64,000 nucleotides of DNA from Hydrangea macrophylla (lineage: Eukaryota > Streptophyta > Magnoliopsida > Cornales > Hydrangeaceae): positions 31,740,001 to 31,804,000 of the forward strand of contig CM066988.1 of assembly GCA_033977485.1 (NCBI GenBank). Direction: 5' to 3'. Of this stretch, positions 44,306 through 55,955 are shown piece by piece. How positions within the stretch are numbered: the stretch's first letter is position 1; each line of letters opens with the position of its first letter. The notes below the pieces were generated by a model. That model was not told where the DNA came from. It saw only the letters and a program-made list of their open reading frames with translations, and made no database searches. Made by a program: the position numbers and the translations under genes.

Positions 44306-45775
44306 CTACGCATCCTCCGCAACATCTGATAATATCTCGATCGGCGCATCGGAGGTATCCGCAACTCCACCCTCAACAACAGTACTAGCCGTCGTCGGGT
44401 CACTCTCAGTGATGACTGGAGGTGGTGGAAGTGGGGGCTCCGCAGAAGGTGGTGCTACAGAGGACGGTGGTGGAACAGGATCAGTATGTGGTGGTAGGGT
44501 CTCAGAAGTGGATGGATCAGCTGTAGGATGTGCAGGAGGGGGAGTAGTGGTAGGTGGGTCAGTGGTAACCGGTGCGGTAGCAGGAGTAGTAGGTGGGGGA
44601 GTACGTAAGGACTGGTCAACCCCCAACTGAATCAAGATAGCCTCCAGTAATGTCGTCATGTGGGCCACCCGGCCCTCGAGTCTGATCCGAGCCTCCCTCT
44701 CCTCCAATAATAGCTCATGAACCGTCGGGAGAGGCACGGATGACGAAGACTCTCCCTGGGCCTGAGTTTGAGCCTAAGATCGCTGTCTCAGCTCAAACTG
44801 TGCAACCTCCACTAGAGGATCAACCTCATCGTCAGAATCAAGCTCCTTAGCCTCTGTCGGCGTCCCTGAAGCTGCACCCTCTGTATCGGTGCCATCGACT
44901 CTCCTCCTCTTCTCTCCAACTTTCGCTTTCCCCTTGCCCTTTCTTTTCCTCCTCTGAGCATCTGAACGGCGAGAAGCTGTCTCGCCAAATCTACTGCGAG
45001 CCTGAGAAGTCGCATCATCAGGTAAGGGAAGGAGGCCAGCCTGCTCGATCACCCTGTGAATGGCCCAAGCACCTTTCAGGTGCTTCTTGGCAGCAATGTA
45101 GCGAGTGGGGTGCCTCATGAAGTCAATATATAGGCGAGGCAAACAGACTGGTAACCCCATCCCGATGGCAAATAAAACATGAGCATACCAGGCAGCAATC
45201 TTCTCCCGGTAGGAGGTGACCAATAGACAGTTGCTCAACGCAAGGTGGAGCATATGATAATTATCTGTCAAATAAACATCAGCAATAAGGGCCGTACCAT
45301 CCCAGCTCGGTAATGCACCCCCGGTAAGCTCTCGGATAACAGCAGTGGGTGAGAGCACTGGCGTGCCAGCACGGTGCGGGCATACACAATCGGGTACCTC
45401 CGGGATGCCTAGAGCAGCTGAGACGGTAGCCAGACTGAACACGATCTCCCGGCCGCGAAAGAATGATCGCAGTGTGAATGCGGCATCGGGATCTCTAATC
45501 ATCGTCGCGCAAGCCGCGCGAATCCACGAGAGATTTACTCTCTTCGCCTGAGAGAGTAAATCGTACCAGTGTGGCATAGCCCGGAGGCGGGCGAGATACC
45601 AGGGAGTAGCGAGCCATGCCGTCTCAAGTGGTCGCTCTATCATGACCTTCCTAGACTGGAAGTAGCGTGTGAACCACTGGCGGTCAGGGGTGCTCCGGAA
45701 GCCATGGTGCGGGACCGGGTCAGGAATGGCAAGGTCGAAGGGCTTCTCCCTGTGATACCCTGTAACGGGGTTCAT
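44306..45775 (-). pseudogene. Athila 3' ORF (env position), one in-frame stop
   Basis: About 490 codons starting MNPVTGYHREKPFDLAIPDP. The N-terminal 330 residues (RQWFTRYFQSRKVMIERPLE, FFRGREIVFSLATVSAALGI, YHMLHLALSNCLLVTSYREK, FAIGMGLPVCLPRLYIDFM) resemble the 'putative plant transposon protein' type found downstream of pol in plant gypsy elements. A Lys/Arg-rich stretch (QRRKRKGKGKAKVGEKRRR) looks like a nuclear signal. After an in-frame TAG at 44774-44776 the frame continues with a short coiled-coil-like segment (LLEEREARIRLEGRVAHMTT) and a Pro/Thr-rich tail. Just upstream is CTTTTCCATTTCAG|GATCC, a good 3' splice site. No signal peptide or clear transmembrane segment, so 'envelope' is not supported. 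Confidence 0.75.
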
Positions 45776-47148
45776 TGCGAGGATCCTGAAATGGAAAAGG
45801 ACAAGAAACGATAATTAAAAACAGGAATTTGAAAAGAAAATAAGAAACTACCACTGCCCTTGTTCGAGCGATCGAACTCTTATCGATCGATCGAACAATG
45901 CAAGACTTCGATCGCTCGAATTTTCTCGATCGATCGAGAAACGCAAGAATGTTCGATCGCTCGAAGTTTCTTGATCGATCGAGCACAGAGATGCGCAGCA
46001 ATGAGAAGATGAACGAAAAATACAACAAAACAAAGAAAACAAAAACACAACTACAAGAGAATGGTCAAACGATCAATGGGGGGCACCCCTATTAAGATTT
46101 GAACGAAAATGGAACGAGGGGGAGCTCGTGGCCTTACCTCGGGATGTGTGCAGAGGGGGTGTGGGTGATGAAGAGGATGATGCAGAGGATAATGCAGGGG
46201 GTACAGGGTGGGACCTGAAGCCTTCAAAAATGGGACCTGAAGCTCGAGAATCGCCCAATCCCGCTATCGCCGATCGCTCGAGAGAGTGAGGAAGATGAAG
46301 AGACTGATGAAGTGTACGCTGGAAGCCTCATTTAAATACAACTCTCGATCGATCGAGATGTGTTCGAGCGATCTAACGTTCGATCGATTGAGATATTTCA
46401 AGCGCTCGAGAATGTGATACGTTCGATCGATTGAGAGACTTCGATCGATCGAACCTTGATTTTCCAAAACTTCACAGAATTCAGACACAATGTACCCCCA
46501 ACTAGCCAACATTATTCTAGACATACAGTAGAATGATAAAACAGTGCAGTACAGGACATGTAAGCCCAAAAACGCATCCTCATAATAGATAATTGCAATT
46601 TGTATTTAAATAAAACTTGATAATAGCATCCATACTGCAAAATTATTGCCCCCAATGGTATTCAAGACCTTATTGAACTAAAGAAAACGAAAATAAAACT
46701 AGAACTGAAAATATTGTTGTCTAGGATTACACTTCAATTGCTAAAATACTAATGAAAAGACAAAGCATAATTGAAGTGGGACACTAATCATCTAACAAGA
46801 AGATTCCTTCTGCCACCATTGCTTCATTCCCCGCTAAATCTTCGCATGTGGAGTCCAAACAAGATGATTCCCTTTCCCAGAACAGTCGAAAAGCCGCCAG
46901 GACATCATCGAGCAAGTCTGAAGTCTCTAAGGAATTGAAAGCCCATGCAAGAGGTGATTCGGATGGAGACACGGATAACGGAGTGAAATTGCGCAACGGA
47001 CTGTCCTCTTACGGCGGAGTGTCTGGGGACCGTATGTATGGTCCAAAGCCATGAAAAAGTTGATGTGGAAGGAATACCGGAATACCATTGAGAAACATAG
47101 TGATAATCCTAGACAAGAAAAAGAAACCAAAAAACAAACAAACCAAAA
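45776..47148 (-). other. Athila inter-ORF region with CGATCG motif clusters
   Basis: Non-coding between the two downstream ORFs. Two clusters of CGATCGATCGA / CGATCGCTCGA motifs lie at 45860-45995 and 46265-46465, and CCCCCAACTAGC at about 46495, matching the sequence beside the 3' LTR. Confidence 0.65.
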
Positions 47149-47721
47149 TTAAGATAACAGAACACAAGAAACACGGATTAAACACGAAAAGAAAAAATAA
47201 TGAACAAAATACAAAGACATGTGACTAAGTTCCAACCTCACTATTGGCATAGATTCCCAAAATGCACTAGCTGGTAAGGGGCATTGGAGCCTGAATAGCA
47301 GAAAGCTCAAGTGCACATAGCGGTATGGGACCAACTCGGGAATAAGGAAGTCATCAACAAAAACAAAGACGGCATTGTGGCGTTCTGGGACAACATCCTG
47401 GAGGTCATGATCCTCCCATGGCTCCCACATGTCATCATTTTCCCATTGTGCCATGAGTGCATCATCCACCATTCTCCCCATGTACAGGTCTTCTTCCTCA
47501 TCCACATCCTCGTCATCCTGAAATCCCATATTTTCATATGGATTGATGTCAAGGAGGGCCGGTGGGTATGGAATGTACCCTTGAGCAGCATCAATGAGAG
47601 AATGAGCTTCAGGATCTTGATGAAGCAAGGGGCAGGGTGTGAGTTCACCCTCAGTCCAGGTGCCACAACGACATTCTGAATCAGCCCATGAACCGATAGA
47701 ATGAACATCATCACCTTGCAT
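47149..47721 (-). CDS. Acidic ORF downstream of Athila integrase, function unknown
   Basis: 190 codons, MQGDDVHSIGSWADSECRCG, then GYIPYPPALLDINPYENMGF, a very acidic run (DDEDVDEEEDLYMGRM), AQWENDDMWEPWEDHDLQDV and a hydrophobic C-terminus (about the last 50 residues). The ATG is preceded by CTCTGTTGCAG|GTGCATAG, which looks like a 3' splice site, so it may be expressed from a spliced RNA and its true 5' end may lie elsewhere. I do not recognise the domain. The hydrophobic tail may be intron or 3' UTR read-through rather than real protein. Confidence 0.5.
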   Translation of the reverse strand: MQGDDVHSIGSWADSECRCGTWTEGELTPCPLLHQDPEAHSLIDAAQGYIPYPPALLDINPYENMGFQDDEDVDEEEDLYMGRMVDDALMAQWENDDMWEPWEDHDLQDVVPERHNAVFVFVDDFLIPELVPYRYVHLSFLLFRLQCPLPASAFWESMPIVRLELSHMSLYFVHYFFFSCLIRVSCVLLS

Positions 47722-47875
47722 CTATGCACCTGCAACAGAGTGGTTTAAGTTATAATTGATTAGAACCAAATCACAAGCACAAAAGAATGAACAAAGACTT
47801 AAAAACAAAAGAAAGAAACTAAAATGCAGGGAAAGAAAAGAAATACAACAACAATATGGAATTCCACTTTGGAAT

Positions 47876-49347
47876 TTAAGTGGAAGAATAGTTGGGCTCA
47901 TCCAGCTGGATGTGCTCAACTTCAGTATGGAAGTTCTCCAAGAACGGTTTCAATCTTTGGCCATTGACCTTGAAACAATCATCGTTCTTTGGATTGACGA
48001 GCTCAACCGCCCCATGTGGAAAAACAGTTTTTACAATGAACGGGCCTGTCCAAAGGGAACGGAGCTTTCCTGGGAAAAGGTGGAGGCGAGAGTCATACAG
48101 CAAAACTTTCTGCCCCGGCTCAAATGATTTACGAAAAATCGTACGATCGTGGCAAGCCTTCAACTTTTCCTTATGCAACCTTGCAGAGTCATACGCATCT
48201 CGTCGTATTTCCTCTAGTTCTGCAAGTTGGAGCTTACGTAACTGACCTCCCTCTTGAATATCAAAGTTCAATGAGCGTGTCGCCCAGTAAGCTTTATGTT
48301 CAATTTCAACAGGAAGGTGGCAAGCTTTCCCATAAACCAATCTATACGGGGACATACCTAGATTCGTCTTATAAGCAGTACGGTATGCCCACAAGGCGTC
48401 GGTCAGCTTGTATGCCCAGTCTTTTCGGTTAGAGCTAACCGTCTTTTCGAGAATATGCTTGATTTCTCGGTTAGCCAATTCTGCTTGCCCATTCGACTGT
48501 GGATGGTAGGCAAAAGCGATTTTATGGTGGACTCCGTATTTCTTGAGAAGTGACTCCAAAGGCCTGTTGCAGAAATATTTGCCTTGGTCACTTAGTAAAG
48601 CTTTCGGAGTTCCAAAACGAGACAAGATATGCTCTCTTAGAAAGGACATGACCGTTCTGTGGTCATATCGTCTCGTTGGTATCGCTTCTACCCATTTTGA
48701 CACATACTCTACAGCAAGGAGTATGTATTCACAGTTATTAGACTTGGGAAATGGGCCCATAAAATCTATGCCCCAACAATCAAATATCTCAATTGTGATG
48801 ATAGAGGTTAAAGGCATAGAATTCCTTTTAGAAATAGTTCCAAGCTTTTGACAGCGTTGGCATGTTTTGCAAAAGGAATATGCATCTTTGAAACTGCGGG
48901 CCAGTAAAAACTGCTTTGTAGAACTTTTTGTGCGGTCTTCTGTGACGCGAAGTGGCCACCGCATGCCTCAGAATGGCATGATACTAAAATTACGGTTATA
49001 TCCTCATTGGGGACGCAGCGCCTGATAACCTGATCAGCACAGTACTTGAAAAGATATGGGTCATCAAAGAAGAAATGACGCGCGAACGAGAGGAACCGTT
49101 TTCTGTCTTGGTTTGACCAATGATTCGGTGTTTCACCCGTGACAAGGTAGTTTACAATATCAGCATACCAAGGCAGACTACTTACTGCCAGTAGCTGTTC
49201 GTCTGGGAAATCATCCTTAATGGATTGGGATTCAGTGTTGTCGACAAAAGTCAACCGTGACAAATGGTCCGCAACCACATTTTCTACTCCTTTCTTGTTT
49301 TTGATTGTTAAATCAAACTCTTGGAGTAAGAGTATCTAGCGAATGAG
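47876..49347 (-). pseudogene. Athila integrase section, one frameshift
   Basis: VVADHLSRL links RNase H to the integrase. The HHCC region is [15 protein letters not shown]...CKTCQRCQ, interrupted by a 1-nt loss near 48893 between SSFYWPAV and [10 protein letters not shown]. The core shows [23 protein letters not shown] and [20 protein letters not shown] (D, D, E present), then [20 protein letters not shown], and the C-terminal [20 protein letters not shown] and [16 protein letters not shown]. It ends at the stop at 47876. Typical length for an Athila integrase. Confidence 0.93.
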
Positions 49348-50691
49348 CTATTGTTTAGCGTCTTTCTTTGACAGCAGATACTTGAGGGCCGAATGATCTG
49401 TAAAACAGACGATTGGTGACCCTATCAGATAAGACCTAAACTTATCCAAGGCGAATACTACAGCCAGCAGCTCCTTTTCAGTAGTTGTATAGTTCATTTG
49501 AGCTTCATTTAAAGTTTGGCTGGCATAGTATATCACATGTGGCTTATTGTCCTTTCTCTGGCCTAGGACCGCGCCAATGGCGTAATCACTAGCATCGCAC
49601 ATTAATTCGAAAGGCAAACTCCAGTCGGGTGCCTGTATTATAGGTGCGGAGGTGAGGAGCTCTTTTAGATCCTCGAAGGACTTTTGGCAACTCTCTGACC
49701 ACTCGAATGATGCATCTTTGACAAGAAGTTGACAAAGGGGTCGAGAGATTGCACTGAAGTTCTGGATAAACCGACGATAAAATCCCGCATGCCCCAAGAA
49801 TGAACGGATATCTCTCACTGTACGGGGGACAGGTAGATTTGAGATTATGTCGATTTTTGCCTTATCCACTTGGATTCCTTCATCGGAGATTATATGGCCG
49901 AGGACTATTCCCTTGGTCACCATAAAGTGACACTTTTCCCAATTCAACACTAGGTGTTTGTCCTCACATCGCATTAATACCTGCTCAAGATTGCTGAGGC
50001 AATCTTCAAAGCTATGGCCAAACACTGAAAAATCATCCATGAAGACTTCAAGGATGTTTTCGACCATGTCACTAAATATGCTTAGCATACACCGCTGAAA
50101 GGTAGCCGGTGCATTACATAAGCCAAACGGCATTCGACGGTAGGCAAATGTACCAAATGGACAAGTGAATGTGGTTTTCTCCTGATCTTCAGGAGCAATT
50201 TCAATTTGGTTGTATCCACTATATCCATCCAAGAAGCAGTAATACTTATGACCTGCCACACGTTCTAGCATTTGATCCATGAATGGAAAAGGAAAATGGT
50301 CCTTTCGGGTCACAGTATTCAACTTCCTGTAGTCAATACACATCCTCCATCCAGTGGGGACACGTGTTGGTACTAATTCACCATCTTTGTTCGGGATGAC
50401 CGTTATGCCTGCTTTCTTTGGAACCACTTGGGTTGGACTGACCCAAGGACTATCAGATATCGGATAAATCATCCCAACATCAAGTAGTTTAAGCACTTCC
50501 TTTTTAACCACTTCTTGCATGTTGGGATTCAGACGCCTTTGCATTTGCCTTGAGGGTTTAGCGTCTTCCTCCAGATATATCTTATGTGTGCATATGGATG
50601 GGCTTATGCCTTTGAGGTCAGCAATTGTCCATCCCATAGCATCCTTATGCTTGGTCCGCATTTGCACTAGCTTACCTTCCTGTTCATGAGT
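49348..50691 (-). pseudogene. Athila reverse transcriptase and RNase H section
   Basis: In the same frame: QMRTKHKDAMGWTIADLKGI, WRMCIDYRKLNTVTRKDHFP, FLDGYSGYNQIEIAPEDQEK, the catalytic VFMDDFSVFG, FLGHAGFYRRFIQNFS, RNase H FELMCDASDYAIGAVLGQRK, TEKELLAVVFALDKFRSYL and CFTDHSALKYLLSKKDAK. A TAG stop follows at 49348-49350; the frame then continues with LIRWILLLQEFDLTIKNKKG. All catalytic aspartates visible are intact. Confidence 0.93.
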
Positions 50692-52392
50692 TTAAGCAGA
50701 TGAAATGATCACAGGATAGGTTTTTCCAGTCCCTAGGAATGCGTATTTTAGCTCTTTGGGTAGCTCCTTTAACTCTAATTCAGGAAACTGAAAACTAGAA
50801 GGCATTGCCAACTTAGTTATAGGAGGCAATTGTTCATATGGAATTACCCACATGCATTCTGCTCTATCCTCCTCTATTGTATCCATCATAAGACACGTCT
50901 GGTTTAGATCAGCATCCAATGGAGTTGACTCTGCAGGCTGATAGATATCGCCAAATTGAGTCATCACAACTTCCAAAGGATCTTTGTAGTCGACCAAATC
51001 AACTTCATCTTCAATGACCGTGTCTATATAATGAATTTCTTCCTCATCATCGTATTCTTCAGGTCGGGGATTAGAAAAAATTTTGACATTCAATGTCATG
51101 TTCCCGAATACGATAGTCATGATACCACTTCTAATCTTGATCGTGGCATCAATAGTGTTGAGGAATGGACGTCCAAAGATAACCGGGATATGTGCACCAG
51201 GATTAGACACAGGTTCTGTGTCCAATATCACGAAATCAACCGGAAATACAAAAGAGTCTATTTGGACAAGGACGTCCTCTAACACCCCTCTAGGGTACTT
51301 CACAGATCTGTCTTCCAATTGCAAAGCGACTCGGGTGGGTTTGAGTTCACCCAACCCTAGCTGTTTATAGACTGAATATGGCAGCAGGTTCACGCTTGCT
51401 CCTAAATCGAGGAGTGCGTTATCTATCCTTTGATTCCTAATTCTACATGAGACAGTAGGTGTACCGGGATCTTTGAGTTTTGGAGGCAACTCATTTTGAA
51501 TGACCGCACTTGCTTGGCATGCGACATAAGCATGTTTTTTCACGCTTTGCCTCCTCTTGACCGTGCATAGATCTTTGAGATACTTCGCATAGGCCGGCAC
51601 TTGCTTGATAGCATCTAGGAGTGGAAGGTTAATTTTAACTTGTTTAAACAATTCCAAAAACTCCTGATTCTTCGTCTCATTCTTGGGTTTCTTCAACCGT
51701 TGAGGATAAGGTGCAGGAAAAGGGCATTTTGGTGGTTCATCCTTCACAGACTCGTTTCCAGGCCTTCGCTCAACTTCTTCCTCTACTCTAGGAGCTTCAA
51801 TGTTTGCCTTTATTGGTTCGTCATTAGTAGACGGCTCCTCCTCCCGAGTAGATGGTTGCTCAAGCTCATTATCCACCACTTCCTCCTCCTTGTACACTTC
51901 GGGTGTAGACAGAGGCATGCTTTTAGCTATGATTCTTCCACTTCTCAATGTAGTCATGGCTTTAGCATGTTCCTGATTGTTAGGACCATTGTTATGTCCT
52001 TTGGGGTTCGGAAGTGGTTGGGCAGGGAATGTTCCTCCTGAACCCTCTTGTCGTGCATCTATCCTTTCTAACGTGGCAGACATTCTACTCATCATCTGTA
52101 TGAGTTGCTGCGTTAGATTGGCATTAGCAAGTGGCTCTTCTTCTTGTACCTTCTTGTGCGGTGGCACATATGTATTGGTTTGTGGTGCATTGGAGGGTTG
52201 AGCTTGGCTGTAGGTATTGGTTCTGTTTTGATTGTATTGATGGGACGGCCTATTGTTTTGCCCTTGATATTGATTGTTGTTGTAGGGCTGCTGTTGATAT
52301 TGATTTTGGGTCCCAGCATTATTTCTCCAATCAAAACCGGGGTGATTCCATCTATTGTTACTTTGAAAGTTATTGTTGGAATTCCCCGCCCC
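50692..52392 (-). pseudogene. Athila gag C-terminus and aspartic protease section
   Basis: Same frame as gag. An Asn/Gln-rich stretch leads to PPHKKVQEEEPLANANLTQQ and KAMTTLRSGRI. The protease is ALLDLGASVNLLPYSVYKQL, with the DLGAS catalytic motif that Athila-type elements use in place of DTG/DSG. After this come VFPVDFVILD and HIPVIFGRPFL, then a linker. The section ends with TAA at 50692-50694, again in frame with the following RT. Confidence 0.92.
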
Positions 52393-53436
52393 TCAAAAAC
52401 CTTGCATAGCATTCATCTCCATCGGGGTCTGCTCTTGAAAATACGGCACATTGGGACAATATTGAGTTGTATGTCCCAACATATTGCATGTGCCGCATGG
52501 TTCCTCAGGCATGACTTGCCTAGAGCTCTCTCCTTTCATGCTTAACTCCTCTACCTTCTTTGCCAGTTCTGCATATTTAGTCATGAGGTGATCTTCACTG
52601 GTTAGTTGGTACAGGCTTTTCTCTTCTACACAGGATATCTGTGAGCGTGAGACATTGTCAGAATTTGACCATTCATGAGCATATTCGGCTAACCATTCAA
52701 AATGGGCTTCAGCCTCTTCGGTGTTCTTTCGAAGGAATGGTCCAGAGCTCATCGTTTCTACAAACTTCTTCGTTTCACCATTCAATCCTTGATAAAAGAA
52801 GCTGATAGTTCGCCATTTCTCAAACCCATGGTGTGGGCATGAGAGAAGCAAATCTTTGAAATGCTCCCACGCTTGTGTGAAGGTTTCATTGCTCTTTTGT
52901 TTATAGGAATTGATTTGACGCTGAAGGTCTGTGGTCATGCGAGTAGGATAGAATTTCTTTAGAAACGCGGTGCTCATCGCATGCCAGGTGAAAATTGAAT
53001 TAGGTTTAAGGGAGTGGAGCCACGCCTTCACTTTATCTTTCAAAGTGAAGGGGAATAACATTAGATGCGTCACCTCCCTAGGACAATTTTGCGAGAATGT
53101 TTTGCAAACATCCTCGAAATCAGTGACATGTAAGTACGCCTTCTCACTTTCCATCCCATGAAAGGTGGGAAGCAGTTGGATCATCCCATTCCGAAACTGA
53201 AATTCGCCATTATGCGGTGGGATTTGAATGCAAGAGGGCGTAGGTGCATGTTCTGGTTGCATGAGATCGCAAAGAGGACGTAGTGCCTCATCAATTGGTA
53301 CCACAACATTGTCACCATTTTCACTCTGATGATCATCCATTGATTCAGTTGGAGTGGCTATCGGATTAACGAAACTATCAGAGTCAGAGCGGTAGAAAGG
53401 ATTTCCAAAAATTCCTTCAATAGAATTATTGGACAT
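52393..53436 (-). pseudogene. Athila gag (347 codons to an in-frame TGA)
   Basis: MSNNSIEGIFGNPFYRSDSD starts 115 bp after the primer site. The retrotransposon-gag core includes FHGMESEKAYLHVTDFEDVC, LFPFTLKDKVKAWLHSL and WHAMSTAFLKKFYP, followed by a CCHC knuckle CGTCNMLGHTTQYC near residue 318. The TGA after MNAMQGF is in frame with the downstream protease section (GAGNSNNNFQ...), so the stop looks like a point mutation in one gag-pol frame rather than a natural end. Confidence 0.92.
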
Positions 53437-53550
53437 GAACTAGGAGAGTCCCCAAGGTGAGTGTTTACCAAAAGAACTGAAAAGAAAAGAAAATAAAAAC
53501 AGAAAGAGATGAAGAGAGACTGAGGTAATCTAAGGAATTGATCGTTGCCT

Positions 53551-53568
53551 TCCCCGGCAACGGCGCCA
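53551..53568 (-). other. Primer binding site, tRNA-Asp type
   Basis: The minus strand reads TGGCGCCGTTGCCGGGGA, 6 bp inside the 5' LTR. Confidence 0.92.
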
Positions 53569-53574
53569 AAAACT

Positions 53575-55220
53575 TGACACGTGAAAAATCTTGTGTGCGC
53601 TTGTGTGCTATACCCAATTGTAGGTAGACGTGCAAGTAGTAACTGGTAAGACCAGGTCGATCCCACAGGGAAGGATGAGAATCAACTAACTTAGATTAAA
53701 CTCTAAAAGAAAAGAAAATTCAATATTTAAAGAGAAGTGTAGAACACGAAGTTCTACAAGTAATAACTACTAAACTTAAAAACAACTAAATTAAATTAAC
53801 TAATGATTAACTATTTAACTAAAGCAAGATTTAAAAATGGTTTTACTTAATAAAAGAAAGTGTTGGGATTACGCGAATCCACTATGACTCCACCATCTAC
53901 CATGCAAAGGCAATTAAGCTCAACGGAGGGCAACTTCTACAATATCCCGTACTTCTCTAAGGATGTAGAATCAATAGTCCTTTCATGACCGGGACTATAT
54001 CATCACAATTAAGTGTGAAATACACAAAGGTGGTTTAATCCAATAGTTAAGACTCTCACCTACAATGGTGTTAGCATTGAGGGTGGTTTGCAAAATATAT
54101 TGAAAGAAAATACCTTAAGGCTTAACGTTTAAAGACTGTTTTGACAAACTGAGCATATGGGGACAGTTTGATAACGAATCAGTAAAGCAGAAAGTCTTGG
54201 AATACTGTATTAGATGTCCTCAAGAATCAGAGACCTCGATCGATCGACGCGCATTCGATCGATCGAACTTCGTCATCTCTCGATCGCTCGAAATATCTTC
54301 GATTGCTCGACTATGTCTCTGGTCCGATCGATCGAACTACATTCGATCGATCGAACACAGGAAAAACTATAGTGCATGGCAGAGGTCTGAAATCACGGTT
54401 TCATCGCGATTTCCCAACCCCGGACTACTCAGACATGGTCTGGGGAGTCTCAGATTGATTTTTAACGTGAAAAGTCATTAAGGTAACGTTTGGTTTTGAG
54501 ATTTTCATTAAAACGATAAAAAAAACTTTAGATTTAAACGTATATAGCATAAACAAACAGTAAGATTAAATGCTAACTACCATTAACTAAGTGCAATATG
54601 TAAGTAAAATGATAACTACTTAACCTGAAATGAAGAACTCGTATTAAATCACAAGGAAAATCCCAACTAGTAATGTCAAAGCTTGGTTAATAACCTACAA
54701 AACAAGAACAACTCTCCTCTCTCTATGAAAACTGAAGAAAAACAAGTGGGGCGTCCCTTTGGGACGTAAACAAAATGAATATATATAGCTTCGACCTAAT
54801 GCTAGGGTTAAAACCCGTTTTTGCTGCGTGCGCGTATATTCTGATAAAAGGCATGTTCGATCGATCGAAAAACTCTCGATCGATTGAACTTCCAGAAACT
54901 TAGATCGCTTGAACTCCATTCGATCGATCGAAACGTCGATCGCTCGAAACCTTATCGATCGCTCAAACCTTGTATTTCAGCAGTGAGTTATCTTCATCAG
55001 GGCCAAGCACTTCCTTTTATCAACATTCTTCAATCTTATATACAGCAGCAATAATCTGCACAAATAATCACTAAAACAATACCACTTATCATAGTTTAAT
55101 CAATTTGTGCAAAAACTGGTATTGTAATTCAAACTGCAGATAAACAGGGGAATTGTAGACTTTTCTAGTGTATTTTTCTCTTTTAGCGCGGTTATATTCT
55201 ACAAATACACCCGCTTGTCA
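53575..55220 (-). repeat. Athila 5' LTR
   Basis: Same length and almost the same sequence as 40535-42180, with the same two motif clusters (54235-54370 and 54855-54975). Confidence 0.96.
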
Positions 55221-55336
55221 GCAGTGGCGGCATTATTGATGCAGGCGGTGATGATCGGAGGTTGAGTGGTGGTTGTCCAGTGGTGTGGTGGTTGTGTTGT
55301 GGTGGTTGGATGGTGGTATGGCGGTAGATGGAGGGA

Positions 55337-55387
<51 letters not shown>

Positions 55388-55955
55388 CGAAGCGAGATAG
55401 ATTTGAGAATTGGGAGAAATTAGGGTTGAAAAAGTCCTATTTATATTCAAAAGGGAAGGTTATACAAGCGACCTTCGCGCGCGGGTCCCTCTGTAAGTGA
55501 AACATAAGGTTTGTTTATAAGGCTTAAAAAAAATTTCTAAGTCAAATAATCGCGAGAATGGGCCGTGCGAGCGAACATCCCTCGCGCGTGCGATTCAAAA
55601 TGCAACCTGAATCTGAGGGCATATATAAAGAAGTTTGATAATTTTTCCTAAGGCAAAATCTCGCGCAAGCAGACCGCGCGAGCGAACCGTCGAGCGAGGG
55701 GGCCGCACGCTCGAGGTAGTCTTTTACTCTTTTCTCACTTGTTTTCTTGTATAGGGGTTTAAATGATCAATTTTTCTTCTGTTAGGTATTCAAAAACTCA
55801 GACATTGGCTAAAAAAACTCCTAAACAATATACGAAATTAAAGAAAACTTTATTAAATGCTTGGGCTGCCTCCCAAGAAGCGCTAGGTTTTACATCGCTA
55901 GCTCGATCGATGTAAGTGCTCAGTCGAAATAGATTGGATCTACCAGATCTATGGA
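55221..55955. other. Remnant retroelement 3' region with GA microsatellite
   Basis: Contains (GA)n at 55338-55383, a GCGCGC-rich patch (55480-55720), and the motif gggctgcctcccaagaagcgct (split here as gggctgcctcc and caagaagcgct), which I associate with sequence after pol in Athila/Tat elements. No gene. It is the 3' side of the integrase remnant at 55956-56463. Confidence 0.4.
55338..55383. repeat. (GA)n microsatellite
   Basis: About 23 GA units, 118 bp right of the Athila insertion. The window thus has GA tracts on both sides of the same original insertion site. Confidence 0.93.

Larger units (their letters stand above)
40535..55220 (-). mobile_element. Young full-length Athila-type Ty3/gypsy element (14.7 kb)
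   Basis: LTRs 40535-42180 and 53575-55220, both exactly 1646 bp with only about a dozen differences by eye (below 1%). Perfect target duplication gcagt (40530-40534 and 55221-55225). Primer site TGGCGCCGTTGCCGGGGA (tRNA-Asp type, typical of Athila/Tat) at 53551-53568. Minus-strand order: gag, protease, RT, RNase H, integrase, an acidic ORF (47721-47149), a long gap, a second ORF (45775-44306), a 2.1-kb untranslated region, polypurine tract, 3' LTR. No chromodomain seen, as expected for this lineage. Confidence 0.96.

Noticed and set aside
44409..44630. Gly-rich plus-strand frame
   Set aside because: It is the antisense shadow of the Pro/Thr-rich tail of the Athila 3' ORF.
44306..45775. Envelope protein
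   Set aside because: The position fits, but no signal peptide, transmembrane segment or cysteine pattern was seen; the Lys/Arg-rich region suggests a nuclear protein instead.
46073..46569. Frames with repeated Ile-Asp-Arg-Ser
   Set aside because: They are the translation of the CGATCGATCG motif clusters and not a conserved repeat protein.
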